Position numbers and translations under genes: made by a program. A DNA stretch of 64,000 nucleotides from Microlunatus speluncae (GTDB lineage Bacteria > Actinomycetota > Actinomycetes > Propionibacteriales > Propionibacteriaceae): positions 326,627 through 390,626 of the forward strand of contig NZ_VKCZ01000021.1 of NCBI RefSeq assembly GCF_009299835.1. The letters run 5' to 3'. Shown in pieces: positions 16,750-25,526 of the stretch; within the stretch, counting starts at the first letter, position 1; each line of letters begins with the position of its first letter. Under the pieces are notes generated by a model. That model did not search any database, was not told the DNA's origin, and saw only the letters and a program-made list of their open reading frames with translations.

Positions 16750-16797
16750 ACTTGTCAGAACTGAGTTGTGCCATAGGGCTGCTCAGTTCTGACAAGT
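16750..16797. repeat. TTGTCAGAA hairpin repeat, copy 1
   Basis: Bases 16750-16765 and 16782-16797 are perfect 16-bp inverted copies with a 16-base loop that reads TTGTGCCATAGGGCTG. A second copy with the same stem and almost the same loop is at 41980-42033. Conservation of the loop as well as the stem marks a dispersed repeat family rather than a simple terminator. Confidence 0.8.
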
Positions 16798-16838
16798 CGG
16801 AATAATGAGATCCCGATATTCCCTAGTGCGACGCAGTG

Positions 16839-16844
16839 CATTAT
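16839..16844 (+). promoter_or_regulatory. -10 box of the cysteine dioxygenase operon
   Basis: CATTAT sits so that transcription starts near 16851, immediately before the ATG at 16852. It overlaps the alternative ATG at 16843 and so argues for a leaderless message from 16852. Confidence 0.5.
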
Positions 16845-16851
16845 GGGCCGC

Positions 16852-17334
16852 ATGACTCGACCGGAACCGCCGCGACTCGATCTCGCGACCATCGCCCTCC
16901 GCCTCGCCGGCCAGACCGCGCTGTGGCAGCCACTGGTGAAGTACGACCCGATCAGCCGGCACTACGCCCGGCTGGTCGCGGCCGGTGACTACGAGGCCTG
17001 GCTGCTCACCTGGCTGCCCGGCCAGGGCACCGAGTGGCATGATCACGGCGGCTCGGCCGGCGCCTTCGTCACGGTCCAGGGCACGTTGACCGAGCGGCAC
17101 GCCTGGCTGGGCGGCAATGGTGCGCCGACGATCCTGCCCGAGGCTCGCCGGCTCGGCGCCGGTTCGCTGCGGGCCTTCGGCACCCGGCACGTGCACCGGG
17201 TGACCAACGACGAACTGGAGCCGGCGGTGAGCGTGCACGTGTATGCCCCGGCCCTGGTGGAGATGAACACCTACCGGCCCGAGGGCGACCTGCTGATCCG
17301 TACCGCCTCCCAGCTCGTCGGGGAGAACTGGTGA
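16852..17334 (+). CDS. Cysteine dioxygenase-type cupin
   Basis: About 160 residues forming a single cupin barrel. EWHDHGGSAGAFVTVQG supplies two of the iron ligands (H-x-H) and the second motif HVHRVTN the third. Cysteine dioxygenase oxidises cysteine to cysteine sulfinate with O2. The next gene, a rhodanese-like protein, overlaps it by four bases (GTGA), a pairing that fits sulfur metabolism. The start at 16852 rests on the -10 position. Confidence 0.85.
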   Translation: MTRPEPPRLDLATIALRLAGQTALWQPLVKYDPISRHYARLVAAGDYEAWLLTWLPGQGTEWHDHGGSAGAFVTVQGTLTERHAWLGGNGAPTILPEARRLGAGSLRAFGTRHVHRVTNDELEPAVSVHVYAPALVEMNTYRPEGDLLIRTASQLVGENW

Positions 17335-17741
17335 CCGCGGCGACCCAGGCCGCCCCCACGAGCCTCCGGCGGCGCAGCATCGACGAGGTCCTCACTGACG
17401 CCCGGTCCCGACTGCACCGGGTGACCCCCGACCAGGCCGAGCGAGCGGTGGCCGCCGGGGCCGTGCTCGTCGACATCCGCCCCGCCGCCCAGCGCGCGGC
17501 CGAGGGCTCCTGGCCCGGCGCGATGATCATCGAGCGGAACGTGCTCGAGTGGCGCTTCGACCCGGCGAACGAGGCCCGGCTGCCGATCGCCTCCTACGAC
17601 CTGAAGGTGATCATCACCTGCCAGGAGGGCTACACCTCATCGCTGGCCGCGGCGGCCCTGCAGGAACTCGGCATCACCCGCGCGACCGATGTGATCGGCG
17701 GATACGCGGCGTGGCGACGAGGCAACGACCGGACCGACTGA
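17331..17741 (+). CDS. Rhodanese-like sulfurtransferase
   Basis: A 136-residue single rhodanese domain: VLVDIRPAAQRAAEGSWPGA at the start and the active loop IITCQEGYTSS with the persulfide-forming Cys, ending in VIGGYAAWRRG. It probably moves or detoxifies sulfur released in cysteine breakdown by the upstream dioxygenase, with which it is translationally coupled. The GTG start overlaps that gene's TGA. Confidence 0.88.
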   Translation: MTAATQAAPTSLRRRSIDEVLTDARSRLHRVTPDQAERAVAAGAVLVDIRPAAQRAAEGSWPGAMIIERNVLEWRFDPANEARLPIASYDLKVIITCQEGYTSSLAAAALQELGITRATDVIGGYAAWRRGNDRTD

Positions 17742-17892
17742 CCTGGTCGGACGACGGCACCGACGGGGCCGGCCGCGAACCGGGCGGGGAGCCGGGCGAA
17801 TGAGACGAAGCCGGGCCGGGTGGTCCGCCCCGGCGCGGGCCCGTCTATCCTGAGACGCGGAAGATGATCTTCGTGATCTCGCCGCCGAGAGG

Positions 17893-19782
17893 ATGATCGT
17901 GGCTACCGATAGGCCCGAGACCCCCGCCCCTTCGACCCGCCTCGCCGACCTGTTGCCACCGGAAGACGTGGCGGCGGCCCTGGCGGACACCCCGGCGCAA
18001 CTGGCGCCGTCGATCGATGATCACGACCGGTGGGGCGCGGTGAGCGACTCCGACCGGGCCGAGATCATCCGCACCGCCGAGGAGTTGTCGGGCCGGCCCT
18101 GGCCGGTGTTGTTGGCCAGCGAGTACGCGCGGTTCCACCTGGACGGCAATCGGACCGGCTACGAGGAACCGTACTTCGAGCGCCGGTCGCGGCTGATCGC
18201 CGCCGCCCTGGCCGCCGCCCTGACCGGGGACGAGAAATGGGTCGCCGAGGCCGTCGACGGGATCGAGCTGATCTGCGACGAGCTGTCCTGGACGGTGCCG
18301 GCCCACGCCTGGAAGAACCGGGAACGCAACAGCCCGGTGCCGTCGCCGGATGATCTTGATCTTGATCTGTTCTGTGCCGAGACCGGCTCGGTGCTGGCCT
18401 GGACCGACCAGGTGCTGGCCCCCGCACTGGACCGGTACTCGGTGACGATCCGGCCGCGGCTGCGGGCCGAGGTGGTGCGGCGGGTGCTGGAGCCGTTCCG
18501 GGCCCGCCGGGACTGGCACTGGCTGACCCGGTCGGTGAACAACTGGAACCCGTGGATCCACTCCAACGTGCTGGCCGCGGCCCTGCTGCTGGATATCGAC
18601 CCGGCATCGCGGACCGAGGTGGTCAATCTCGCCGTCACCGGCCTGGACATCTTCCTCGACTCCTACCACGCCGACGGCGGCTGCGACGAGGGCGCGTCCT
18701 ACTGGGGCCGGGCCGGCGGATCACTGGCCGACTGCCTGGCCCTGCTCTACGACGCGTCCGACGGCCGGCTGAACGGCTTCACCCATCCCAAGGTGGAGCC
18801 GATCGCCAGCTACCTGCCGGCCATGCACATCGGCTCCGGTTGGTACGTGAACTTCGCCGACGGTCCCGCCCGGCAGCACGGCCGGACGACCGCGTACCCG
18901 CTGTTCCGGCTCGGCCAGGCGACCGGGAACGAGATCGTCGCCCGGCACGCCACCATGATCAACACCGGCGACGCCCCTCTGATCCAGCGGCTCTCCTCGT
19001 TCGGCCGGGTGTTGGGTGTGCTGTTCACCCCGGAGCTGGCCGACGTCGGCACGGACCGGCCGACCGATGATGATCATTTCTGGTTCCCGCAGACCGAGGT
19101 GCTGTCGGCCCGGGTCGACGGGGTGGTGCTGGCCGCGAAGGGCGGTCACAACGCCGAATCGCACAACCACAACGATGTCGGCAACGTCGTCGTCGCCGTC
19201 GACGGCGAACCGCTGGTCGTCGACATCGGCGTCGGCACCTACACCAAGCAGACCTTCAGCGCCGACCGCTACCAGATCTTCACGATGCAGAGCGAGTTCC
19301 ACAACCTGCCGGTGATCAACGGCCACGGCCAGCTGCCCGGCGCCGACCGCCGCAGCCGCGGGATGACCGCGGACCTCGGTCCGGGCCGGGTCGAGTCGTC
19401 GGTGGACATCGCCGACACCTACCCGGCCGAGGCCGGGATCGAGTCCTGGATCCGCGGCACCACGCTGGACGAATCCGCCGTCGTGATCACCGACCGGTGG
19501 CAGCTCTCCGCGGCGCCGACCTCGTTGGTCTGGCACCTGATCGTCCGCGGCGACGTCACCCTGTCGCCGGGCAAGATCGACATCCCCGACCCGGCCGGCG
19601 GCCGCGGCCTGGTGATTGACTACCCCGCCGAACTGCTGGACTGCGCCACCCAGGCCATCGCGCTCACCGACCCGCGACTGAGCGACGTCTGGGGTCCGGA
19701 ATTGACCCGCCTGGTGCTCACCGGCACCGCCGCGATCCGGACCGTCACCGGCTCCCTCACCCTCACCCTCACGCCGACCTGA
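17893..19782 (+). CDS. Heparinase II/III-like polysaccharide lyase
   Basis: A 629-residue protein without a signal peptide. An alpha-toroid N-terminal half (about 60-370) is followed by a beta-sheet half that opens with GGHNAESHNHNDVGNVVV, the His-rich signature of heparinase II/III proteins. These lyases cleave uronate-containing polymers; the lack of a signal suggests it acts on imported oligosaccharides or small glycosides. ATG 17893 or GTG 17899 (GAGAGG six bases upstream) may be the start. A possible -10 (TATCCT) is at 17846-17851. No other sugar genes are adjacent. Confidence 0.82.
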   Translation: MIVATDRPETPAPSTRLADLLPPEDVAAALADTPAQLAPSIDDHDRWGAVSDSDRAEIIRTAEELSGRPWPVLLASEYARFHLDGNRTGYEEPYFERRSRLIAAALAAALTGDEKWVAEAVDGIELICDELSWTVPAHAWKNRERNSPVPSPDDLDLDLFCAETGSVLAWTDQVLAPALDRYSVTIRPRLRAEVVRRVLEPFRARRDWHWLTRSVNNWNPWIHSNVLAAALLLDIDPASRTEVVNLAVTGLDIFLDSYHADGGCDEGASYWGRAGGSLADCLALLYDASDGRLNGFTHPKVEPIASYLPAMHIGSGWYVNFADGPARQHGRTTAYPLFRLGQATGNEIVARHATMINTGDAPLIQRLSSFGRVLGVLFTPELADVGTDRPTDDDHFWFPQTEVLSARVDGVVLAAKGGHNAESHNHNDVGNVVVAVDGEPLVVDIGVGTYTKQTFSADRYQIFTMQSEFHNLPVINGHGQLPGADRRSRGMTADLGPGRVESSVDIADTYPAEAGIESWIRGTTLDESAVVITDRWQLSAAPTSLVWHLIVRGDVTLSPGKIDIPDPAGGRGLVIDYPAELLDCATQAIALTDPRLSDVWGPELTRLVLTGTAAIRTVTGSLTLTLTPT

Positions 19783-19946
19783 CGCATGATCACCGCCGCG
19801 GGCGGCGAGTTGGCCCGCAGTCCCGGCGGTGGTTGCGTCGAGCCCCCGGACTCGGGATCCGCGCGCGCCGCTGCGCGGCAAAGACGCACCAAGGAGGGCA
19901 GGTTCGGGCGCGAGTAGCTCAGGTCCGCCCCCTCATGTTCTCAACG

Positions 19947-20009
19947 CGTCGAGAGTGACCTTTCCCACGCAGAATCGGCGATTCTAGGTGGAAAGGGTCA
20001 CTCTCGACG
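19947..20009. repeat. Long near-perfect hairpin
   Basis: The outer arms begin CGTCGAGAGTGACC and match perfectly for 14 bp, then six of the next eight bases; an inner stem AGAATC/GATTCT around GGC closes the structure. Almost all 63 bases can pair. It lies about 165 bp downstream of the heparinase-like gene. It could be a terminator, a stable small RNA or a mobile palindrome. Confidence 0.7.
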
Positions 20010-20040
20010 TCATCCGCCAAGGGCCGCGGCGACTCCCCGG

Positions 20041-20360
20041 ATGGGCGTTCCGGTGGTTCGCTCCCTGAGCTTGTCGAACGGCAGGCCAGCTGGCTGCCCC
20101 TTGGGTTTCGGCCTGGCGGCCGGAAAGGACGCGCCAAGGACGGGCGGGTCAGGGCGGCGGGTCGCATTAGGCGGCCGGATGTCGGTGTTGGCGGCGGACG
20201 TCGCCGGGTGGGCATCGGCCGTGACGTTTCTCGGCCGTTATGTGCGGGCGCCGGTCGAGCCGGGAGTCACAGCCGATGATCCCGGCAGCAGCGCAACCGG
20301 TACCCGGCCGGACGTTCTCAGGAATGCCGCAACCCACCCGTCCTTGGCGCGTCTTTTAGT
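20041..20360. repeat. Composite repeat element, second copy
   Basis: It holds a reverse degenerate repeat A (20061-20079), a spacer, forward repeat B (20124-20150), a centre of about 180 bp, and inverted repeat B (20332-20356). The stretch 20060-20170 closely matches the reverse complement of about 55810-55919, including the sequence GGGTTTCGGCCTGGCGGCCG. This shows a shared ancestor rather than chance similarity. Confidence 0.75.
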
Positions 20361-20851
20361 TCTCGGCACACACCGAGCGGACTTGCACGGCCGGCCGACC
20401 TCGAGCGGGCGAAGTCTGTCGGCTCGGGCCCACTCGATGGATGCACCTGGCTGGACTGTCGCGAAAGCTCTTCGTCCGGGAAGGTTCCACGTGGCAATGG
20501 CGGTTTTCGCCCCGCACGAAGAGATCTCGCGACACACGACCAAGATCACCGGTGGATCCGGCCTCAGGACGAACCACCCGACGTTCGACCCCAGACCTCA
20601 CCGCAGCGCGCTGGGGGCCGCATCACCTGGCGAACCGGAAGCCGGCAGACCAGCCAAACTGACGCCAAACCTCGCCCTCCTCGCTGCCAAGAAAGGCGAC
20701 CACGCTCGAAGCTGCAGCGCGGCACTCGAATACGATCACCCGCTCAGGTCGCGCGCGCAGGCTCCGAACCAAGCTCGGCGCACCGTGCAGCGGCATCGAG
20801 CAATCGTGATCATGACCTGCCGAGCACAAGACCTGCAGTGCGGGGCTGGGC

Positions 20852-21193
20852 TCAGGGAGTGACGTTGCCGCCGATTCCGGTCTCATTGCCGTCGGCGTCG
20901 TGGAAGACGTACTTCCAGGTCGTGCCGTGCTTCTCCACGTCGACCGGCTCCAGGCCGCGTTCGGCGATCTTCGCGACCTCGGCCAACGGGTCGTCGACCC
21001 AGATCATGCCGACGCCGCCGCCGGCCCGATCAAGGTCCTGGATGATGTAGACGTAGCGATCCTCGGCCAGCTGCCAGACCGCCTCGATGTCGTTCGGATA
21101 GAACGCGGGCTCGGTGCCCAACAGTCGTCGATACCAGTCCAACGCCGTCGGGTAGTCCCGGACGGGAATGCCCGCGAAGATTCCTACTGCCAT
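20852..21193 (-). CDS. VOC/glyoxalase-family protein
   Basis: A 113-residue single-module VOC fold: AGIPVRDYPTALDWYRRLLG at the start, then VEKHGTTWKYVFHDADGNETGI carrying the terminal Glu. Such proteins bind a metal or a drug, or are glyoxalase-like enzymes; the first strand has no His ligand, so catalysis is uncertain. A palindromic site similar to that of the MpaB-TetR operon lies 37 bp upstream. Confidence 0.8.
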   Translation of the reverse strand: MAVGIFAGIPVRDYPTALDWYRRLLGTEPAFYPNDIEAVWQLAEDRYVYIIQDLDRAGGGVGMIWVDDPLAEVAKIAERGLEPVDVEKHGTTWKYVFHDADGNETGIGGNVTP

Positions 21194-21229
21194 GCCTGCT
21201 CCTGATCGTTGTGTCCTCCCACACCATCA

Positions 21230-21249
21230 TTGACAACTATTTTTGTCAA
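21230..21249. promoter_or_regulatory. Operator-like palindrome upstream of the VOC gene
   Basis: TTGACAA and TTGTCAA flank a six-base AT-rich centre. On the minus strand TTGACA also reads as a -35 box for the VOC gene. A related site is at 21872-21888. Confidence 0.6.
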
Positions 21250-21276
21250 GGCGTGAAACGATCATCACCCTGGCCC

Positions 21277-21296
21277 CTTCGACAGGCTCAGGGAAC
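21277..21296 (+). repeat. Repeat A, single copy
   Basis: An exact CTTCGACAGGCTCAGGGAAC between the two VOC genes, a few bases from the stop codon of the second. Confidence 0.85.
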
Positions 21297-21307
21297 AGAC
21301 ACTGCAG

Positions 21308-21799
21308 TCAGGCAGGGAGGCTGATGCCGATGCCGCCGCGGGTGTCCCGGCCGTAGCGGGTGATCTCGGCTGCCAGGTCGAGTGGGGCGACACCGAGTTG
21401 CTCGTCGCCGGTCAGCAGGTCGCGCGGGACGAGCCAGACGATCTCGAACTCCAGACCGTCGGGATCCCTGCCGTACAAGGACTTCGTGGCGCCGTGATCA
21501 GAGGCTCCGACCAGCGCGCCGGCCTCGCTGAGCCGTCCCCTGATCTGCTCAAGATCACCGAGGGTGCCGACCTCCCAGGCCAGGTGATACAGCCCGATTC
21601 CGGCGACCGGGGTGGCCGCCGGATTGCGGGCCTGGAACAGGCCGAGATCATGATCATTGGTGGAGTCGGCGGCGCGCAGGAACGCGGCCCCGGGCAGTTC
21701 GGCGATCACGGTGAACCCGAGCACCTCGGCGTAGAAGCCCACCGACCGGGCCAGCTCGCCGACGTACAGCACGGCATGGTTCAACTGATGAATGCCCAC
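21308..21799 (-). CDS. VOC-family extradiol dioxygenase-like protein
   Basis: A 163-residue VOC protein with metal-ligand candidates in INQ-type position (HQLNHAVLYV), GLYHLAWEVGTL and YGRDPDGLEFEIVWL (terminal Glu). This pattern is closest to small catechol-2,3-dioxygenase-like or glyoxalase-like proteins. The GTG start is set by GGAGG five bases upstream. A small palindrome (21817-21828) lies just upstream of the ribosome site. Confidence 0.82.
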   Translation of the reverse strand: MGIHQLNHAVLYVGELARSVGFYAEVLGFTVIAELPGAAFLRAADSTNDHDLGLFQARNPAATPVAGIGLYHLAWEVGTLGDLEQIRGRLSEAGALVGASDHGATKSLYGRDPDGLEFEIVWLVPRDLLTGDEQLGVAPLDLAAEITRYGRDTRGGIGISLPA

Positions 21800-21816
21800 G
21801 ATTCCTCCACTTTGCT

Positions 21817-21828
21817 TGATGCTTCAAC
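21817..21828. promoter_or_regulatory. Possible MarR-type palindrome
   Basis: TTGATGCTTCAA, with TTGA/TCAA arms, lies 18 bp upstream of the second VOC gene. Such sites often bind MarR-type regulators, but no MarR gene is nearby. Confidence 0.35.
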
Positions 21829-21871
21829 TACATCCTACCGCGCTCACCTCAGGCCCGGATCAGAGGATAAT

Positions 21872-21908
21872 TTGGCAGCTATTGTCAAATGTCTGAGACT
21901 GACATAAT
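21872..21908 (+). promoter_or_regulatory. Operator and promoter of the MpaB-TetR operon
   Basis: TTGGCAGCTATTGTCAA (21872-21888) has the TTGRCA...TGYCAA symmetry seen at 21230-21249. It overlaps a TTGTCA -35; CATAAT (21903-21908) is a good -10, so the transcript would start at about the ATG (21918) and be leaderless. Confidence 0.6.
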
Positions 21909-21917
21909 CTGGCCGGC

Positions 21918-22751
21918 ATGGTGGCGACCGAAGAACTGCTCCGCAGCTTGCACCCGGAGCGCGACTACGAGCAGATGTTCCTCATGCTGCAGCAGGAGTT
22001 CCCGACCCCGATGGCGCTGGCCATGGCCGACCTCACGTTGCGTACGTTCTGCGTGCCCGCGATGAGCCGGCTGATGGTCGAGACCGGCGAGTTCACCCGG
22101 CGCGGGGTCAAGCGGATGGTGGACACCTCGATCCTGCAATCGCAGTGGGACCGGAACGGGCTGGATTCGCCCGAGGGCCGGGCGGCGCTCAGCCGGGTGA
22201 ACCGGATCCATGCCCGCTACGACATCGCCGCCGAGCACTTCACCTTCGTGCTCGCCGTCGACACCGTCATCCCGATCCGCTACGCCGAGCGGTACGGCTG
22301 GCGCCGGATCACCCCGGCCGAGAAGGCGGCGATGCACGCCTTCCGGGCCGAGCAGGGCCGCCGGATGAACATCCAGGACTTCCCACCGACCTACGATCAG
22401 ACGGCCCGCTTCCTGGACGAGTACGAGCAGCGGACGTACGCGTACACGAAGGCCAACGAGGAGCTCGCCGTCGCAGCCGTCGCAGCGATCCTGGAGACGG
22501 CCGGCCTGACCGGACGCTCCGCCGCGCTGACCCGGCAGCTGCTCCTGGCGACGATCCCGCCGCGGGTGCTGGAGGCGTGTGGGCTGCCGCCCGTGCCGCG
22601 ATGGCAGCGGCGGATCGCCGACGGCCTGGCCCGGGCGATGTCCCGGGCCGACCGGCGGCGCCGGTCCACCGACGACCTCGACGACCTGCCGGCGATCAAG
22701 CTGCTCTATCCGAACGGCTACCGGATCCCCGACCTCGGGCCGGGCGAATGA
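21918..22751 (+). CDS. MpaB-like (DUF2236) oxygenase
   Basis: A 277-residue helical protein with the family core RIHARYDIAAEHFTFVLAVD and a following YAERYGWRRITPAEKAAM. DUF2236 proteins include latex-clearing protein and the mycophenolate-pathway enzyme MpaB, which bind haem b; several His residues here could act as ligands, but which do is not clear. It probably oxidises a hydrophobic compound. The TetR gene overlaps its stop by ATGA, so the two form an operon. Confidence 0.78.
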   Translation: MVATEELLRSLHPERDYEQMFLMLQQEFPTPMALAMADLTLRTFCVPAMSRLMVETGEFTRRGVKRMVDTSILQSQWDRNGLDSPEGRAALSRVNRIHARYDIAAEHFTFVLAVDTVIPIRYAERYGWRRITPAEKAAMHAFRAEQGRRMNIQDFPPTYDQTARFLDEYEQRTYAYTKANEELAVAAVAAILETAGLTGRSAALTRQLLLATIPPRVLEACGLPPVPRWQRRIADGLARAMSRADRRRRSTDDLDDLPAIKLLYPNGYRIPDLGPGE

Positions 22752-23329
22752 CCGCCGAGGGGCTGCGGGAGCGGAAGAAGCGGCAGACCCGCGACGCGCT
22801 GATCGACGCCGCGCTCGAGCTGTTCGACAGCAAGGGCTTCGGCCGGACCACGGTGGACGAGATCGCGGCCGCCGTCTACGTGTCGCCGCGGACCTTCGCC
22901 CGCTACTTCGAGTCCAAGGAGGATGTCGCGCTGACCGCGCAACTCCGGGTCGACGAGGACTATCTGGAGCGGCTGTCCGCCCGACCCGCCGAGCCACTGG
23001 TCGACGGGCTCGCCGGCGCCGCCGACGAGGTCCTGGCCGAACTGATCGCGGACGAGCCGCGCTGGGACCAGTTCCTGCGCAGCCTCCCGGTGATCGCGTC
23101 CAGCCCGGCGCTGACCGGTCGCTATCTGGAGCGCCAGGATCGGCTGCAGCAGGAGTGGCTCGATCGCCGGGCCGGCGCCGACCGGCTGCGGCTGCGGCTC
23201 GCCCTCGGCTGGGCCAGCATCACCCTCTATGTCGCGCTGGACGAGTGGGCACGATCCGGCAGCGCCGACCCGGCCGCCCTGCGGGCTCAGGTCGCCGAAG
23301 CCTTCCGGCTGCTCGAGCACGGCTCCTGA
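22748..23329 (+). CDS. TetR-family regulator
   Basis: A 193-residue TetR protein: KRQTRDALIDAALELFDSKGF then TTVDEIAAAVYVSPRTFARYF (recognition helix), followed by a helical C-terminal domain. Translational coupling to the MpaB-like gene makes it the likely repressor of that operon and perhaps of the nearby VOC gene, which has a similar operator. Confidence 0.9.
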   Translation: MTAEGLRERKKRQTRDALIDAALELFDSKGFGRTTVDEIAAAVYVSPRTFARYFESKEDVALTAQLRVDEDYLERLSARPAEPLVDGLAGAADEVLAELIADEPRWDQFLRSLPVIASSPALTGRYLERQDRLQQEWLDRRAGADRLRLRLALGWASITLYVALDEWARSGSADPAALRAQVAEAFRLLEHGS

Positions 23330-23363
23330 CCTGCCGTTGGGACCAACGCCCGACTGGCCTGCC

Positions 23364-23442
23364 CTTCGACAAGCTCAGGGAACCGAACAAGCGCTTGCGG
23401 GCCAATCACGAGGGCCTGTTTCGTTCCCTGAGCTTGTCGAAG
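23364..23442. repeat. Inverted pair of repeat A
   Basis: A forward copy (23364-23383) and a reverse copy (23423-23442), both with the AAGCTCAGG variant, 39 bp apart. They can fold as one hairpin between the convergent TetR and APH-like genes and might act as a terminator. Confidence 0.8.
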
Positions 23443-23482
23443 GGGCAAGCCGGTTGTTCCCGGCGCGCGGCACCCTCGTGGA

Positions 23483-24412
23483 TCAGAGCAACGCGGCGAG
23501 CCGGGCGGCGGCGGCGTAGCGGCGGCGGGTACGCTCCGGCGCGGGCGGTGTCCCGCCCGCCTCGACCACGGCCAGCGGGGTGGCCAGCCGGCGCAGCGCC
23601 TCGAGCACCAGAGCGGTCCACGGCAGCGACCGGTCCGCGCTGAGTGCCTCCGTGCCGTACGCCGCGAAGCTTTCCTCGATCTCGGTCCGCTGACGGTCGC
23701 GGTCCGCCGCCGGGCTCGTGCCCAGCAGTTGGCCGAAGTAGACGGCCGAAGCGAGGCCGAGCAGCACGGTGTCGTGGAACGGGGTGAAGTCGATCACGGC
23801 GAGCACCGCCTCTCCGTCGAACAGGACGTTGTCCGGGCCCAGATCGCCGTGGACGAGCTGCCGAGGTTGGGCCGCGAGAGTGGCCGCGCCGTCGGCCAGG
23901 AGGTCGAGCAGTCGCCGTACCGGCGCCGGATCGAGCCCGTCCGGGGCGTGTCGGGCGAAGAGTCCCGGCAGTTCGGTGAGCAGGTAGTCGGTCCGCACCA
24001 CTCGGGCCCAGACCGTGTCCCGGGCAGCCAGCTCCGATGGCGGCGTGATCGCGGCGAGGGCCCGATCATGATCGGCCAGCCAGCGCATCAGGTTGAGCGT
24101 CCGAGTCCGGTCGAGGGGGTCGACGATCATGCCGGGCAGGAACTCCTGGACGGCGTGGCCGGAGCTCGCCAGCAACTCGCCGCCCGGCCGGCGGTGCTGG
24201 CGGGCCTGCCGGATCCCCTGCCGATTCAGGTGCTGCTCGACCTCGGCGTACAACTCGACGTCGAGCCGGTCCCACGGTCGCTTGATCACGTACGCGCCGC
24301 GCTCGGTCCGGAGCTTGATCACGTCATGACCGCCACCCGGCAGCCGGCCCGAGTTGATCACCGGCCCCAGCCCGAACTCCCCGACGACGACCTCGAGGTC
24401 CGCCGTGGACAC
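23483..24412 (-). CDS. Aminoglycoside phosphotransferase-like kinase
   Basis: A 309-residue protein with the APH catalytic loop LVHGDLGPDNVLF (Asp base, Asn) and the metal-binding VIDFTPF, preceded by an N-lobe with VIKLRTERGAYVIK. The family covers antibiotic kinases, homoserine or choline kinases and many unknowns; the target here cannot be named. A GTG start lies 8 bp after ccsB's stop, so the two are probably co-transcribed. Confidence 0.82.
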   Translation of the reverse strand: MSTADLEVVVGEFGLGPVINSGRLPGGGHDVIKLRTERGAYVIKRPWDRLDVELYAEVEQHLNRQGIRQARQHRRPGGELLASSGHAVQEFLPGMIVDPLDRTRTLNLMRWLADHDRALAAITPPSELAARDTVWARVVRTDYLLTELPGLFARHAPDGLDPAPVRRLLDLLADGAATLAAQPRQLVHGDLGPDNVLFDGEAVLAVIDFTPFHDTVLLGLASAVYFGQLLGTSPAADRDRQRTEIEESFAAYGTEALSADRSLPWTALVLEALRRLATPLAVVEAGGTPPAPERTRRRYAAAARLAALL

Positions 24413-24419
24413 CGCGCGA

Positions 24420-25385
24420 TCAGACGCCGGCGTACGAATGCAGGCCGGAGAACAGCAGGTTGACGCCGATGAAGTTGAACCAGAACGAGACCAGCCCGAT
24501 GATCGCGATCACCGCGGCCTTGACGCCGCGCCAGCCGGCGGTGGACCGGGCGTGCAGATAGCAGGCGTAGATCACCCAGGTGACCAGAGCCCAGGTCTCC
24601 TTGGGATCCCAGCCCCAGTAGCGACCCCAGGCATACTCGGCCCAGACTGCGCCGGCCGCGACCGCGAAGGTCCAGAGCGGGAAGGCGAAGGCGTGGAAGC
24701 GGTAGGCGTAAAGATCAAGCCGCTGCGCCGACGGCAGCTTGGCCAGATAGCCGGTGACCGTACCCTTGGCCTCGACCCGGTGCTTGATCAAATAGAAGAT
24801 CGACAACAGCGCGCCGATGTTGAACGCGGCCCCGCAGACCGCGGCGGCGACGATATGGATCAGGAACCAGACCGAATGCAGGGCCGGCACCATCGGTGCG
24901 ACCCCGACGTAGAAGACGGTGGCGGCGAGGCCGTTGCCGATCGTGGCCAGCAGGGTGACCGGCAGCCCGAGCCAGCGAGCGCCGACCACCTTGACCATGA
25001 TCAGATACGCGGCGACGGCGAGCACCATCGCGCTGATCGTGAACTCGTACATGTTGGCCCAGGGCGCCCGCCCGGCCGCGACGCCGCGGAGCACCGTGCC
25101 GGCCAGGCTGAGCCCCAACCCGATCACGGTCAGGCCGAGCCCGACCCGGCCGAATGTCTCCACCCGCTCCGACCGGACCTCGTCGCCGCCGCCGTCCGTC
25201 CCGCTCCGGCCGAGGGATTCGGGTCCCGCGGTCGAGCCGACCGTGGCACCGACCAGTTCGCGGACCGGTTGCGCCGGCGCGAGCCGGCGGGCGGTGGCCC
25301 ATTCGGCCGCGTGCGCCAGCAGCGCCAGCAGGTAGACCACGACCGCGGAGACGATCGCGAGGCTGGAGTAGTACTCGAAATCCAT
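24420..25385 (-). CDS. ccsB: Cytochrome c biogenesis protein CcsB (haem handling)
   Basis: About 321 residues, eight or so membrane segments and the tryptophan-rich WGWDPKETWAL motif of system II cytochrome c synthesis, with flanking His residues that ligate haem. Together with ResB it delivers haem to apocytochrome c outside the membrane. The ATG at 25385 fits the usual N terminus (MDFEYYSSLAIVS); the open frame continues 21 low-complexity residues further up. It is detached from resB by the M1 peptidase gene on the other strand. Confidence 0.92.
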   Translation of the reverse strand: MDFEYYSSLAIVSAVVVYLLALLAHAAEWATARRLAPAQPVRELVGATVGSTAGPESLGRSGTDGGGDEVRSERVETFGRVGLGLTVIGLGLSLAGTVLRGVAAGRAPWANMYEFTISAMVLAVAAYLIMVKVVGARWLGLPVTLLATIGNGLAATVFYVGVAPMVPALHSVWFLIHIVAAAVCGAAFNIGALLSIFYLIKHRVEAKGTVTGYLAKLPSAQRLDLYAYRFHAFAFPLWTFAVAAGAVWAEYAWGRYWGWDPKETWALVTWVIYACYLHARSTAGWRGVKAAVIAIIGLVSFWFNFIGVNLLFSGLHSYAGV

Positions 25386-25526
25386 GGTGAGTCGTTCCCT
25401 CGCTCGTCGGGATCCCCGGACCGGGCGGACCGGCTCCGACCGGCTCATCCTACGGCGGCCCTCAGCGCACTAGGGTGGTGGGCCGAAGTGGGCGAGGCGG
25501 GTTCAACACTGATGAGGAGCTACTCG

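Larger units (their letters stand above)
19783..20851. other. 1.07-kb gene-free region with repeats
   Basis: No credible coding frame. It contains a degenerate repeat B (19880-19902), a strong 63-base hairpin (19947-20009), a composite repeat element (20041-20360) and a further stretch (20401-20437) resembling part of the element at 55705-55740. From about 20440 to 20851 I see nothing recognisable; a decayed gene is possible. Confidence 0.65.

Noticed and set aside
16749..16751. GTG as start of the AlkD-like gene
   Set aside because: It lies in the stem of a dispersed hairpin repeat; the ATG six codons downstream agrees better with the family start.
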